From VFKU01 sp964620045 (GTDB taxonomy: Bacteria > Hydrogenedentota > Hydrogenedentia > Hydrogenedentales > GCA-2746185): 64,000 nt of DNA. Position 1 is the stretch's first letter. Each line of letters begins with the position of its first letter. The notes under the pieces were generated by a model, which was given only the letters and a program-made list of their open reading frames with translations, was not told the DNA's origin and searched no databases. Shown piece by piece: positions 24,009-33,026 of the stretch. Both the position numbers and the translations under genes were made by a program. Location: positions 1 to 64,000 of the forward strand of contig CAZUJL010000016.1 in assembly GCA_964620045.1 (NCBI GenBank), written 5' to 3'.

Positions 24009-25355
24009 ATGAATCGCAAGGTTGCTGCTTCGCTCGTTCTTCTTCTGGGTTTTTGTTCAGCAGTCCTGGCCGCAAACGAGGACACGCTGCCGCGACGTGG
24101 GTTCCTGGGGGTCGCGCTGGACACGGAAGGTGCCGCGGCGGAGCGAGGTGTGCGTGTGGGCGAAGTTTTCCCGGATTCTTCCGCACAGGCGGCTGGGTTG
24201 CTCCCGGAAGATGTGCTGCTGCAATTCAATGGTCAACCTGTGGAAGGCCCCGGTCGACTCGCCGCGGTGGTCCAGGGCGTCGGTCGAATGCGTGGCGGAA
24301 ACACGTTCGATACGGTCGTTCTGCGCAGTGGCGGCGAAAAATCGTTGCCGGTGACGCTCAAAGAGTTGCCCCGCGAGTCCTCGCCGGATTTCGACACGGT
24401 ATACGACGCGGTGAATGTGGACGGCGTGCTGCACCGCGTGATTCTGACGATGCCGCGCGGCGACGGGCCGCATCCCGCGATGTTTTTCATCCAGGGCGTG
24501 AGTTGCGGGTCGGTTGAATTTCCCTTGCAGCCGCAGGAGACGATTCGGCAACTGATCGACGGGGTCACGCGCGAAGGATTCGCGACGCTGCGCGTCGAGA
24601 AATCCGGCTGCGGCGACAGCCAGGGCACGCCGTGCGAAGAAATCGATTTGCAGACCGAGATGAAGGCGTATCGCGCGGGATTGGATTATGCGCTTGCGCG
24701 CGATGGCATCGATGCGAAGAAGGTGTACCTGTTCGGGCATAGCATGGGGGGCGTGTTTGCGCCCTTGCTCGCGGCCGAGCGGCCAGTCGCGGGTGTCATT
24801 GTGTACGGCACCATCGGCGCGCCGCTGGCGCAGTACTTTCTCGACAACGACAAGCGCCAGTTACCGATGATGGGGTATACGGGTGTTGCGCTGGAGCGCC
24901 AGATTGAGTTGGCGGCGGAATTCGCGCGCTTGTTTGTGGACGAGCGCTTGAGCCCGACGCAGGTGCTTGAGCAGAAGCCTGAATTGCGCGGTCTTGTCCG
25001 TGCACGCGGCGGCGACGATGGCACGCATATTTTCGGTCGGCACTACTCTTTCTGGCACCAGCTCGCGGATTTAAACCTGCCCTCGCCGTGGACGAAGGTG
25101 AACGCGCCTGTGCTCGCGCTGTGGGGCACGTCGGACTTCCCCGCGACACGCGCGGACCATCCGCTGATTGTGGACACCGTGAACGCACAACACCCCGGCA
25201 TCGCCGAATTCCGCGAGGTCGGCGGCACGGGCCACGGCTTCGAAATTTCGCCGTCCATGGCCGACAGCATGCGCAACGGCATCCAGGGCGAGTTCAATCC
25301 GATCGTCGCGGAGACCTGCGTCGCTTGGATGAAGGGCAAGGACAGCAAGGGCTGA
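24009..25355 (+). CDS. Exported PDZ domain-alpha/beta hydrolase fusion
   Basis: 448-residue exported protein. A signal peptide (MNRKVAASLVLLLGFCSAVLAA) is followed by a PDZ domain at about residues 30-120 (GFLGVALDT, VFPDSSAQAAGLLPEDVLLQFNGQPV), then an alpha/beta hydrolase from about 140. The nucleophile elbow is GHSMGG (Ser245); WGTSDFPAT and GTGHGFE supply likely Asp and His. An insertion with SGCGDSQG precedes the elbow. The ATG has GGGGAG 6 nt upstream; longer in-frame sequence lies in the divergent promoter region. The PDZ module probably recruits a peptide or protein tail. The exact substrate (peptide, ester) is not evident. Confidence 0.85.
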   Translation: MNRKVAASLVLLLGFCSAVLAANEDTLPRRGFLGVALDTEGAAAERGVRVGEVFPDSSAQAAGLLPEDVLLQFNGQPVEGPGRLAAVVQGVGRMRGGNTFDTVVLRSGGEKSLPVTLKELPRESSPDFDTVYDAVNVDGVLHRVILTMPRGDGPHPAMFFIQGVSCGSVEFPLQPQETIRQLIDGVTREGFATLRVEKSGCGDSQGTPCEEIDLQTEMKAYRAGLDYALARDGIDAKKVYLFGHSMGGVFAPLLAAERPVAGVIVYGTIGAPLAQYFLDNDKRQLPMMGYTGVALERQIELAAEFARLFVDERLSPTQVLEQKPELRGLVRARGGDDGTHIFGRHYSFWHQLADLNLPSPWTKVNAPVLALWGTSDFPATRADHPLIVDTVNAQHPGIAEFREVGGTGHGFEISPSMADSMRNGIQGEFNPIVAETCVAWMKGKDSKG

Positions 25356-25475
25356 GTCCGTGGTAAATCGACGTATCGGTCGAGATTGGCGATCGATTTC
25401 CGTATCCAGATAGAAACGGCGTTATCCTTTCCGTAAAATACGCCGCTTTCCAACCATTTCCCGCGAGGACATTCC

Positions 25476-26984
25476 ATGAAGCTCCACACTGTCAAGGTTC
25501 ATCCGTCCAAGGCCAACCTGCCGAAGGCCGACCAGCTTGCGTACAAGATCGCCGCGATGGCGGCCGACAACACGCCGATTGATCCCGCCGCGCGCGACAT
25601 GGTGGTCAATCGCATCATCGATAACGCCTCGGTCGCGGTCGCGTCGGTGAACCGCACGCCGGTGGCGAACGCGCGCTCGCAGGCGCTGGCGCATCCGCGG
25701 ACGAACGGCGCGACGGTGTTCGGCCAGCCGAACAACGAACGCTTCGACGCGGAGTGGGCGGCGTGGGCCAACGGCACGGCCGTGCGCGAGCTGGATTTCC
25801 ACGACACCTTCCTCGCGGCGGACTACTCGCATCCCGGCGACAATCTGCCGCCGATCATTGCCGTCGCGCAGCAGTGCGGCCGCACGGGCGCCGATGTCGT
25901 GCGCGGCGCGCTCGCGGCGTATGAAATTCAGGTCGACCTCGTGAAGGCCATCTGCCTGCACGAGTTTAAGAAAGACCACTGCGCGCACCTCTGCCCGGCG
26001 CAGGCCGCCGGCGTGGCCGTGTTGCTTGGCCTGCCGGTCGAGACGGTCTACCAGGCCGTGCAGCAGGCCGTGCACTTGGCGTTCTCGACACGCCAATCGC
26101 GCAAGGGCGAGATTTCGAGCTGGAAGGCCTATGTGCCGGGCCATTCGGCGAAGCTCGCCATCGAAGCTGTGGACCGCGCCATGCGCGGCGAGAAGAGCCC
26201 GTCGCCGATTTACGAGGGCGAGGACAGCGTGATCGCGTGGATGCTCGGCGGGCCGAAGGCGGTCTACGAAGTGCCCCTGCCGGAGGCGGGCGAATCGAAG
26301 CGCGCCATCCTCGAGACCTACACGAAAGAGCACTCCGCGGAGTACCAGGCGCAGGCGCTGATCGACCTTGCCTTCCGCATGCGCGCGAAGATTAAGAACT
26401 TCGACGACATCGCGTCCATCGTGATTCACACCAGCCACCACACGCACTACGTGATCGGCACGGGTTCGAACGACCCCCAGAAATTCGATCCGGATTCGAC
26501 GCGCGAGACGCTCGACCACAGCATCATGTACATCTTCGCCGTTGCCTTGGAAGACGGCAAGTGGCACCACGTGGACAGCTACACCACTGACCGCGCGCAC
26601 AAGTCGGCCACGGTCGCGTTGTGGAAGAAAATTTCCACGCAGGAAGACCCGAACTGGACCAAGCGCTACCACTCGCGCGACCCGAAAGAAAAGGCCTTCG
26701 GCGGCCGCGTCGAAATCACGTTCAAAAATGGCGAGAAACTCGTGGACGAGATGGCCGTGGCGAATGCGCACTCGCTCGGCGCGCGGCCCTTCCAGCGCGA
26801 AGACTACATCCGCAAGTTCAAGACGCTGACGGCGGATGCGATCACGTCGTCCGAGTCCGACCGCTTCCTGAAGTTGGCGCAGGACCTGCCAAACCTGAGC
26901 GCGGGCCAGTTGCTCGAACTGAACGTGCAAGTTGGCCCGGACAAGATGCCGCTGCGCGCGCGCGACAAACGCGGGATATTCTGA
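25476..26984 (+). CDS. prpD: MmgE/PrpD family protein (2-methylcitrate dehydratase type)
   Basis: 502-residue cytoplasmic protein of the MmgE/PrpD family, which includes 2-methylcitrate dehydratase of propionate catabolism and other dehydratases. Typical segments are DNASVAVASVNRTPVANARSQALAH, GTAVRELDFHDTFLAADYSHPGDNLPPIIAVAQ, WKAYVPGHSAKLAIEAVDRAMRG and the C-terminal GGRVEITFKNGEKLVDEM domain. Length fits PrpD (about 480-500). GAGGA lies 9 nt before the ATG. No methylcitrate synthase or lyase gene is adjacent, so the methylcitrate role is probable by family only; the symbol should be read as the closest named homologue. Confidence 0.85.
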   Translation: MKLHTVKVHPSKANLPKADQLAYKIAAMAADNTPIDPAARDMVVNRIIDNASVAVASVNRTPVANARSQALAHPRTNGATVFGQPNNERFDAEWAAWANGTAVRELDFHDTFLAADYSHPGDNLPPIIAVAQQCGRTGADVVRGALAAYEIQVDLVKAICLHEFKKDHCAHLCPAQAAGVAVLLGLPVETVYQAVQQAVHLAFSTRQSRKGEISSWKAYVPGHSAKLAIEAVDRAMRGEKSPSPIYEGEDSVIAWMLGGPKAVYEVPLPEAGESKRAILETYTKEHSAEYQAQALIDLAFRMRAKIKNFDDIASIVIHTSHHTHYVIGTGSNDPQKFDPDSTRETLDHSIMYIFAVALEDGKWHHVDSYTTDRAHKSATVALWKKISTQEDPNWTKRYHSRDPKEKAFGGRVEITFKNGEKLVDEMAVANAHSLGARPFQREDYIRKFKTLTADAITSSESDRFLKLAQDLPNLSAGQLLELNVQVGPDKMPLRARDKRGIF

Positions 26985-26989
26985 TCCGC

Positions 26990-27013
26990 GGTCGCGCGGG
27001 AGCGCGACCCTCC
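26990..27013. repeat. REP-like element, single copy
   Basis: GGTCGCGCGGGAGCGCGACC followed by CTCC: a 7-bp stem GGTCGCG/CGCGACC with a 6-nt loop. It matches the arms of the inverted pair at 15055-15122 and here lies between two gene ends. Confidence 0.7.
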
Positions 27014-27015
27014 TC

Positions 27016-27056
27016 TAAAAAAGAATCGGCCCTGATCCGGATTCGGATCAGGGCCG
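27016..27056 (-). terminator. Intrinsic terminator of the large protease gene
   Basis: Perfect 13-bp stem (27027-27039 with 27044-27056) and a 4-nt loop. On the minus strand it is followed by TTCTTTTTT, a good T-tract (six T at 27022-27017). It sits between convergent gene ends and may also stop the plus-strand prpD transcript. Confidence 0.85.
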
Positions 27057-27072
27057 AAATGTTTTGTAGCGA

Positions 27073-30000
27073 TTACCGGCTGCGCGCGCGACGCATCCGC
27101 ATCGTGGCGAGCGCGGCAAGGCCGCTCATCATCGCCACCACCAGCACCATATGGTTCAGCGTCCACAGGACGGTCTCGATGCCGCCGCGCACCGCGCCCC
27201 GCAGCACTGCATTCTGCGCCACCACATCGGCGACCGGCGGGCTCAGGCGGTAGTACGCATCGGCGAAGGCCGTGCCCAGCGCGTTGTTCAGCATGTGCGC
27301 ATCGCGCACCGCGCGCAACTGGTCGATCTGGCCTTCCAGCGGCGTGCCGTAGGCCGCGGTCGCGATGAAGCAACCGCCGCCCCCGCCGCCGCCACCACCG
27401 CCGCCGCCCGATTCACGATCGATGCCGACGTTTTCGATATCGGACGGAACCGCCGGACCCGCGCTGACCGAATAGGTGCCGCGGAGGTTGCTGTTGTTCG
27501 ACTTTACTTCGAGGTAATACGTGCCCGTCGCTAGATTCTGTCGGATGATCGGATATCCAGCGGGACCCGTTGTTCCTCGGCCCAGTTCGGTGAATCCGTT
27601 GGCGCCCAGCAAGCGAAGCTGGAACTTGGTGCCCTTGCTGACGTGCGTCACACGACCGACGATATTCTGTGTGCCGCTGCCCGCGGAGACCTGGAACCGG
27701 AAGAAGTCGACGTCACCAGCCGCATCATGACGGCCGGGGAAGTCTTCGTTTGTCAGCGGCAGCACCGTCGCCGCGAGCGCGGTGTTGCCGTGATCGTCCC
27801 CGTTGTAGCCAATGACGGTGAACGGATAGAAAATCGACCGCATGAACGGATCACCCACCGATACGTCGGCCGGGGTCGGTGTCGGCTGAGGCCCAACGAA
27901 CCCTTCCGTCGGCGCGCGCGACATACCGGCGGCTGTGAAGCGTGATCCACCGCGAAGATCAGCGGCGGTTACTTCAAGCAGGTAGCTGCCGCCCTGGGTG
28001 TACGGGTAATCCAACGAGTACAAGCCGTCGTTGGCAATGAGGTCGGTGCCCGAGCCGTCGTCTTCGAACGTCACCGGGACGCGCGTGCCGGTCGGCTGCG
28101 TCAGCCAACCGGTAACGTCCACACCGCGGATGCTCAAGCCGGACGCATCGGACACCTGGAAGATCATCGGGCCCGGATACGCCACGCTGTTCGTCGCGAA
28201 GTTGCCCGGCGCGGACGGAATCGAGACGGAGAGGCGGTGCGTGGGCGCCACGCTCTTGCCATAGACGTCGATCTGCACGCCGTTCGCCGTGAACACGCGG
28301 GCGCGGACTTGCAGGCGCCATGTGCCCGGCACCGACGGCACGACTCGGTATTGAATGACGCCCGGCACGTCTTCAACGGCCTGGGCAATCACCTGGCGTC
28401 CGAGCGGATCGATCAGCACTGCTTCTATGTTCGAAGCGTCGCGCAGACACGGCAACGTGACCGCCACCATCAGCTCGCGCACATCGGAATCGACCGGGAA
28501 CTCGTAGGTCACCGGTGAGGTCACGATGATGTCCACCAGGCGTCCAGTGATGCACGGCGAGGTGGTCCGAGTCGGTTGGCCCGCGATGACGGGCAGCGAG
28601 TTTTCCGTGCCGATTCGGAAGAAGATCCCCCGGTCATCGAAATACTGCGTTCCCGTAAATGGGCCGGTGGGAAGCGAGCCGATATTGGTGACCGGCGCCG
28701 CGGTGCCAACCGGCGCGGCATCCGCGAGATCCGAGAAGAAGGCCCGCGGGCGTTTGGCGATCAGGCGCGAGGGCTTTGTATCGCCGCCGTAGGTCTGCGC
28801 AATGGTCGCCCACGCGCTCAGCCCGTGCAACCGTTGCTGCGGCGTCGCCCGGGTGTGTTCGAGCGACTGGAATACGCCGCCGGTGGCGATGCCGTCCTGG
28901 GTGGAAGAGATGTTCAAGCCCGCGCCGGTAGACGCGAACGCGGGAGAGAAGGGATCCGCCAGTACGGAATCGAGCACGGCGATGTCGGACGTCGTCTCAG
29001 CGAATTCCGCGGCGATGCCCAGGTAATACTGCAACCAGAGGCCCGCGAGGACATAGCCCGCCTGACGGCGACTTTCGGGGCTGCCGAGGAAGTTCAGATC
29101 CGCGCCGGCCTGGCCTCCGCGGAAGATGTCGTACATCGTAATTTGCCCGCCCGGAGTCCCAAATCCGCCGGCCTTTTTCACGCTAGGCACGCCCGCCGGC
29201 AGCCACACGATGCTTGAGCGCTCCATCGCATCGAGCGAACCAACGACGTCGACCTGACGGAATACGTCGGTTGTTCTATTGTCCGAATCGGTCACCGAGT
29301 AGGTGATGAAATACTGTCCCGGCTCCATCGGGTTCACAGGATTGTCCACAATGATGGACGACGTGATATCGCCGTCCGATATGTCGGAGGCGACGGCGCC
29401 TGGATCGACGAGGATCCCGCCGACCGGAAGCGTCATTGGGTTCGGACCCAGCAGATTAATTACGGGATCGAAACCCTGAACCTTCACGATACGAAACGCA
29501 GTGCGCTCATTACCATTGAAGTCGCTGGCGGTGTACCTGATGACGTAATCACCCGTCACATTGGTGTTGACGAATCCGGAAATAGCAACGATTAAGGGGC
29601 CGTCGGTGAGGTCTGTCGCTGTTGCGCCCTGCTCTTGGTAACTCTCACCTACAGTCAAATAAGTGGGATTTTGTCCCCTTACATTAAAAATTGGTTCGTC
29701 AAAATTGTCCGAGATTACGCTTACGAAGCGTATCGCAGATTCAAAATTGCCTTGTCTGTCCGTATACGAATAGATGATTTGGTAGTCCCCTTCTTCCCCT
29801 GTATCAACGTTGTCCTCGACGTCATCGGGAAGTTGGAGCCCGTCCGTCACGTCCGTGACAACAGCGCCGGGAATGTTGCAGCTACAGCCGGAGTCCACGA
29901 CTATGTAGTATGGATTATCGCTTTCCGCAATATTGTTTCCGTCCCCTAATACAAAAACCCGGGGCTCGTGTCCCACCACTCTCACCATGCGGAATGCCTC

Positions 30001-31383
30001 GACCGTATGCTGATCGGAATCCGTCACGCGGTAACGGACATAAAAGTCCCCAGCAATCGCTGTATTGATCGGATTCTGGGTTATCAGATCCCCCGTGAGA
30101 TCGCCGTCTTCCACGTCCAATGCCGTCGCGCCTGCGTCGTTATAGGCAGCGCCTGCATTCACATAGGCCGGGTTGGCGCCAAGCACCGTAATCACTGGCG
30201 CTTCGTCGGTAATGGGTTGGCCGTCCAGGCTGACGCGAATGCGGTCTATCGGGTGTTGCCCTTCCGTCGCCTCAAACACGGCGTCGGCGAAGTGACCAAA
30301 TACTTCGTTGTAAGCGTTCACGTCTGCGCCGGCAAGTGAGTTGCGGTGCAATGACACCGACACCTGGGGATCGCCCGGTGCGATGCTGCCTGTCAGTACG
30401 CCGATTCGCGTGGACTCCACGCGAGTACCGAAGTTATCCGATACGGTGAGTTCGCGGAAACACTGTCCATCGAGGAAGAAATTGGTCGCGGGTCCGCGCA
30501 CAAGAATGCCTTCGACCTGACCAGTAGCCTGGTTGAACACCGGTGAACCGGAGTTGCCCGGTAGACCATCGATGTTCGCTTCGAAGTAGGCGGGATCAGC
30601 GATGCCGCGGACGCGTGTGCTTCCGCCGAAGGAAAGTTTCTTCGGAAGGCCGACCGGATGTCCGATGGTGCCCACGAGCGTGTTGAGGCCGATCGATCCC
30701 GTGGTGCGCACGGGAAGCGCGACCGCGCCCGGCGAATTGATAACGCGATCGACGCGCACCAGCGCGTGGTCGAAATCGCCGCCCGGTTCCCACGACAGCA
30801 GCTGAGTGCCCGAATACACTTGATTCACATTCACCGTGGCCACCGGTGTGGATGCATTGAGCATGTCGAAGCCGAAAACAAAACTGAAATTGCCCAGGTC
30901 GGCGGCGCCGTTTATGCAATGACCGGCCGTGGCGATCTGATCGGTTGACACCATAAAGCCCGAGCAAAATGCCGCCGCCGGTTGCGTCGCAAAGGGCTCG
31001 TCTTCGCACGGGATATATCCGCCCTGGGTATACGCCGACAGACGAATCGTGATGGTGCCGTTGCCGTTATTGAGGAGTTGATCGTTGGAAATCAGTGCGC
31101 AAGTGGATGCCGCTTGCATCAGCCGCGTTGCATTTACTTCCTGATATACATCGATGCGGTCGTCGGTGCCATAGACCATACGAGCATCGCGCGTCGGCGG
31201 CGTCCAGGGAATGTCGCTGATCTGCGTGCGCAGCGTTCCGCCGGGATTCGAATTTGGAAGCGGCAGTGAGGCGGGCCTGGTCTCTTGGGCGCTTGCCAAT
31301 TCAGCCAGTAAACAGAATACCGCCGACGCAACGCTCGCAAGTTGCCGAACAGACAGTTTATTGCTTACAACACTTCCGATCAT
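27073..31383 (-). CDS. Giant secreted trypsin-like protease with Ig-like, PPC and CFI-box C-terminal domains
   Basis: 1436-residue exported protein. Start taken at the ATG at 31383 (signal MIGSVVSNKLSVRQLASVASAVFCLLAELASA; AAGGA upstream). Residues about 85-330 are a trypsin-fold protease with His155 (TAGHC), Asp205 (DFDHALV) and Ser278 (GNSGSPVF), as in V8/Glu-specific-like secreted proteases. Four tandem DUF5011/HYR-type Ig-like repeats follow, each opening with xVLGxNPxxxxxGxxYxxxGA and ending in YxVTDSDxxxxxxFRxVxVVG. After a long beta-rich middle, a PPC domain starts at DDHGNTALAATV. The C-terminus has an 11-Gly linker, then CFIATAAYGTPLEGQIDQL and a membrane segment with basic tail, matching the CFI-box C-terminal sorting-type domain. 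The Ig repeats suggest cell-surface display or adhesion with proteolysis. Confidence 0.85.
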   Translation of the reverse strand: MIGSVVSNKLSVRQLASVASAVFCLLAELASAQETRPASLPLPNSNPGGTLRTQISDIPWTPPTRDARMVYGTDDRIDVYQEVNATRLMQAASTCALISNDQLLNNGNGTITIRLSAYTQGGYIPCEDEPFATQPAAAFCSGFMVSTDQIATAGHCINGAADLGNFSFVFGFDMLNASTPVATVNVNQVYSGTQLLSWEPGGDFDHALVRVDRVINSPGAVALPVRTTGSIGLNTLVGTIGHPVGLPKKLSFGGSTRVRGIADPAYFEANIDGLPGNSGSPVFNQATGQVEGILVRGPATNFFLDGQCFRELTVSDNFGTRVESTRIGVLTGSIAPGDPQVSVSLHRNSLAGADVNAYNEVFGHFADAVFEATEGQHPIDRIRVSLDGQPITDEAPVITVLGANPAYVNAGAAYNDAGATALDVEDGDLTGDLITQNPINTAIAGDFYVRYRVTDSDQHTVEAFRMVRVVGHEPRVFVLGDGNNIAESDNPYYIVVDSGCSCNIPGAVVTDVTDGLQLPDDVEDNVDTGEEGDYQIIYSYTDRQGNFESAIRFVSVISDNFDEPIFNVRGQNPTYLTVGESYQEQGATATDLTDGPLIVAISGFVNTNVTGDYVIRYTASDFNGNERTAFRIVKVQGFDPVINLLGPNPMTLPVGGILVDPGAVASDISDGDITSSIIVDNPVNPMEPGQYFITYSVTDSDNRTTDVFRQVDVVGSLDAMERSSIVWLPAGVPSVKKAGGFGTPGGQITMYDIFRGGQAGADLNFLGSPESRRQAGYVLAGLWLQYYLGIAAEFAETTSDIAVLDSVLADPFSPAFASTGAGLNISSTQDGIATGGVFQSLEHTRATPQQRLHGLSAWATIAQTYGGDTKPSRLIAKRPRAFFSDLADAAPVGTAAPVTNIGSLPTGPFTGTQYFDDRGIFFRIGTENSLPVIAGQPTRTTSPCITGRLVDIIVTSPVTYEFPVDSDVRELMVAVTLPCLRDASNIEAVLIDPLGRQVIAQAVEDVPGVIQYRVVPSVPGTWRLQVRARVFTANGVQIDVYGKSVAPTHRLSVSIPSAPGNFATNSVAYPGPMIFQVSDASGLSIRGVDVTGWLTQPTGTRVPVTFEDDGSGTDLIANDGLYSLDYPYTQGGSYLLEVTAADLRGGSRFTAAGMSRAPTEGFVGPQPTPTPADVSVGDPFMRSIFYPFTVIGYNGDDHGNTALAATVLPLTNEDFPGRHDAAGDVDFFRFQVSAGSGTQNIVGRVTHVSKGTKFQLRLLGANGFTELGRGTTGPAGYPIIRQNLATGTYYLEVKSNNSNLRGTYSVSAGPAVPSDIENVGIDRESGGGGGGGGGGGGCFIATAAYGTPLEGQIDQLRAVRDAHMLNNALGTAFADAYYRLSPPVADVVAQNAVLRGAVRGGIETVLWTLNHMVLVVAMMSGLAALATMRMRRARSR

Positions 31384-31556
31384 GCGTCGTCCTTCCTTAC
31401 GTGCGCCGCAGCCCGGCGACAAATGAAAGCAGCCAATGCACCTGTCGGTGCAATGACACCAATGCAGCGGCTAAGCCTACCAAATCCTTGGGGTTACGTC
31501 TACCACTTTTGCACGAATGGGAAACTGATTACCTCGGCAAGGCGAGGCGGGATCGC

Positions 31557-32030
31557 TCACAAATTGAGCAAATACGTGCAGAAAGTGTCGTCCAGCGTAA
31601 AGCCTAGCTTTTCGTATAACCGCCGTGACGGAGCATTGTCCCGTGCCGTAGCGAGTGAAATCACGGTCGCGCCGGTTTCCGCGGCAAGTTCCTGTCCCGA
31701 TGCGATGAGTTCCCGGGCCAGCCCGTGCCGCCGCGCGCCTTCAAGCACGTAGAGGTCGTTCAGAATCCAGATCGGAGTGGCCAACACGGAATTGAAGGAC
31801 GGATACAGCAGCGCGAACCCCAGCCCGATTTCGTCGTGGCCGTCGCCGCCCACGCCGAGAAAGACGACGGAATCTTGTTGTTCAAGGCGGGCGGCCACGA
31901 ATTGGCGCGCCAAGGCCAGGTCGCTCGGGTGCTTGTAGAACTGCCGGTACTGATCAAACAGCGGCACAACAAGATCGAGTTCGTCGGGTCCTGCTTCAAC
32001 GATGGTGACTTCGCCCAGATCGTCCGTCAT
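31557..32030 (-). CDS. GNAT family N-acetyltransferase
   Basis: 157-residue GNAT acetyltransferase using acetyl-CoA. The fold is recognisable from the FVAARLEQQDSVVFLG strand, WILNDLYVLEGARRHGLARELI with the acetyl-CoA-binding R-x-x-G-x-A loop, and the closing TARDNAPSRRLYEKLGFTLDDTFCTYLL. GGAGGGTG lies about 8 nt before the ATG. The substrate (amine, amino acid or antibiotic) is not evident. It is downstream of the tetR gene on the same strand, separated by about 105 nt. Confidence 0.9.
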   Translation of the reverse strand: MTDDLGEVTIVEAGPDELDLVVPLFDQYRQFYKHPSDLALARQFVAARLEQQDSVVFLGVGGDGHDEIGLGFALLYPSFNSVLATPIWILNDLYVLEGARRHGLARELIASGQELAAETGATVISLATARDNAPSRRLYEKLGFTLDDTFCTYLLNL

Positions 32031-32136
32031 GTGCCACCCTCCGCATGCTACCCGCGCGCCGCACCCTGCCGATCAGCGTATTGGGCAGGATAACACAGCA
32101 CGGGAATTCGCGCTGCAAAATTTCGGCGATACGGCC

Positions 32137-32802
32137 CTAGGCCGCGCCGGCTTCCGTGCGCGCAGGCAGTACCCGGCGGGATTTCGTGGCCCGTAATCCC
32201 TCGGCCGTCGCCGCCGAGCGCAGGCAGGTCTCCGAGGCTTCACGCGCGCGATCAAAGCAGTCCTCGTCGCGGAGTAACTGGAAGGCCCAGTTTGTCTCCA
32301 GCGTAATGGCATGGAGCAGGAACGCCAGGCGCGTGGGGGAGGTGTGGGGCTCGAGGTGGCCGAGGTCGCGTGCACGGCGCGCTTCGCCTTCCAGCAAATC
32401 GCGCCAGCGGCCCGCAACCGCCGCAATGCGCGCACGCACCGGGCCGGGCCGGCCGTCGAACTCCGCCGAGGTTGATGCAAAGAAGCAGCCGCCGCGGAAG
32501 GTGCCGTCGCGCAGGTGATCGATCCAGTTCGATTGCAGCGTCATCAGGCGCGGCAGGCCTTCCGGGCTGTCATTCGCGGGACGCACAACGCGTTCTTCGA
32601 ACATACGCCGGGCTTCGTCCAGCAACGCAAGCTGCAGGGCTTCCTTCGAGCCGAAGTGGGCGAAGAGACCGGCTTTTGACAGTCCCAGCGCGGAAGCGAG
32701 CCGGCCGACGGTAACGCCATCGAGGCCTTCCACCGAGGCCAGTTGCACCGCGCGGCGCAGAATGCGCTCGCGAGTCCCCATTCCCTTGGTCTTGCGTTCC
32801 AT
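32137..32802 (-). CDS. TetR/AcrR family transcriptional repressor
   Basis: 221-residue regulator. The N-terminal helix-turn-helix (about residues 22-55) reads VTVGRLASALGLSKAGLFAHFGSKEAL, a classical TetR sequence; the C-terminal ligand domain contains GCFFASTSAEFDGRPGPVR, typical of the TetR_C_6-like subgroup. ATG at 32802 preceded by GGGGGA at 7 nt is preferred; a TTG 6 nt upstream is alternative. The upstream region has a perfect CGAACGTTCG palindrome and a related half-site, consistent with autoregulation. It lies downstream of the RND pump genes on the same strand but has its own promoter region; it may still control the pump. Confidence 0.9.
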   Translation of the reverse strand: MERKTKGMGTRERILRRAVQLASVEGLDGVTVGRLASALGLSKAGLFAHFGSKEALQLALLDEARRMFEERVVRPANDSPEGLPRLMTLQSNWIDHLRDGTFRGGCFFASTSAEFDGRPGPVRARIAAVAGRWRDLLEGEARRARDLGHLEPHTSPTRLAFLLHAITLETNWAFQLLRDEDCFDRAREASETCLRSAATAEGLRATKSRRVLPARTEAGAA

Positions 32803-32850
32803 GGTCAATCCCCCGAAAGCATGGAATCAAAAAGATGACATGAGAATAAC

Positions 32851-32889
32851 ACGAACGATTGTTTCTTATTGGATTAATACGAACGTTCG
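32851..32889 (-). promoter_or_regulatory. Probable TetR operator upstream of the tetR gene
   Basis: Perfect 10-bp palindrome CGAACGTTCG at 32880-32889, with a second ACGAACGATT half-site at 32851-32860. It lies in an AT-rich promoter-like region 50-90 nt upstream of the tetR ATG at 32802. Confidence 0.5.
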
Positions 32890-32899
32890 ATTTTACATT

Positions 32900-32925
32900 T
32901 TATAAAAACCTTGATTAACAAGGTT
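32900..32925 (-). terminator. Putative intrinsic terminator after the RND pump operon
   Basis: Stem AACCTTG/CAAGGTT (32907-32913 with 32919-32925), 5-nt loop, followed on the minus strand by a T-rich tail (five consecutive T). It is about 100 nt downstream of the RND gene stop. The stem is short, so an alternative role as a regulator site remains possible. Confidence 0.5.
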
Positions 32926-33026
32926 CATAGAGAGTGAATGTTAAGAAAGAAAGACTTGACTCGAAATGAAAAAGAATGAACGTATAGGGATACCTGTTGC
33001 GCCGTTAAGAATGGATGACGCGCGGA

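Noticed and set aside
22996..24186. Longer crotonase frame beginning at 24186
   Set aside because: The extra 98 codons cover the divergent promoters and the start of the PDZ-hydrolase gene; the promoter at 23918-23946 would be inside it.
27380..27412. Poly-Gly codon run as a possible repeat expansion or frameshift
   Set aside because: The GGC/GCC-type run encodes the Gly linker that normally precedes the CFI-box domain, and the frame is maintained on both sides.
31384..31556. Possible riboswitch in the leader of the giant protease gene (TGCACC/GGTGCA hairpin)
   Set aside because: Only one short hairpin was found and no known aptamer core could be matched by eye.
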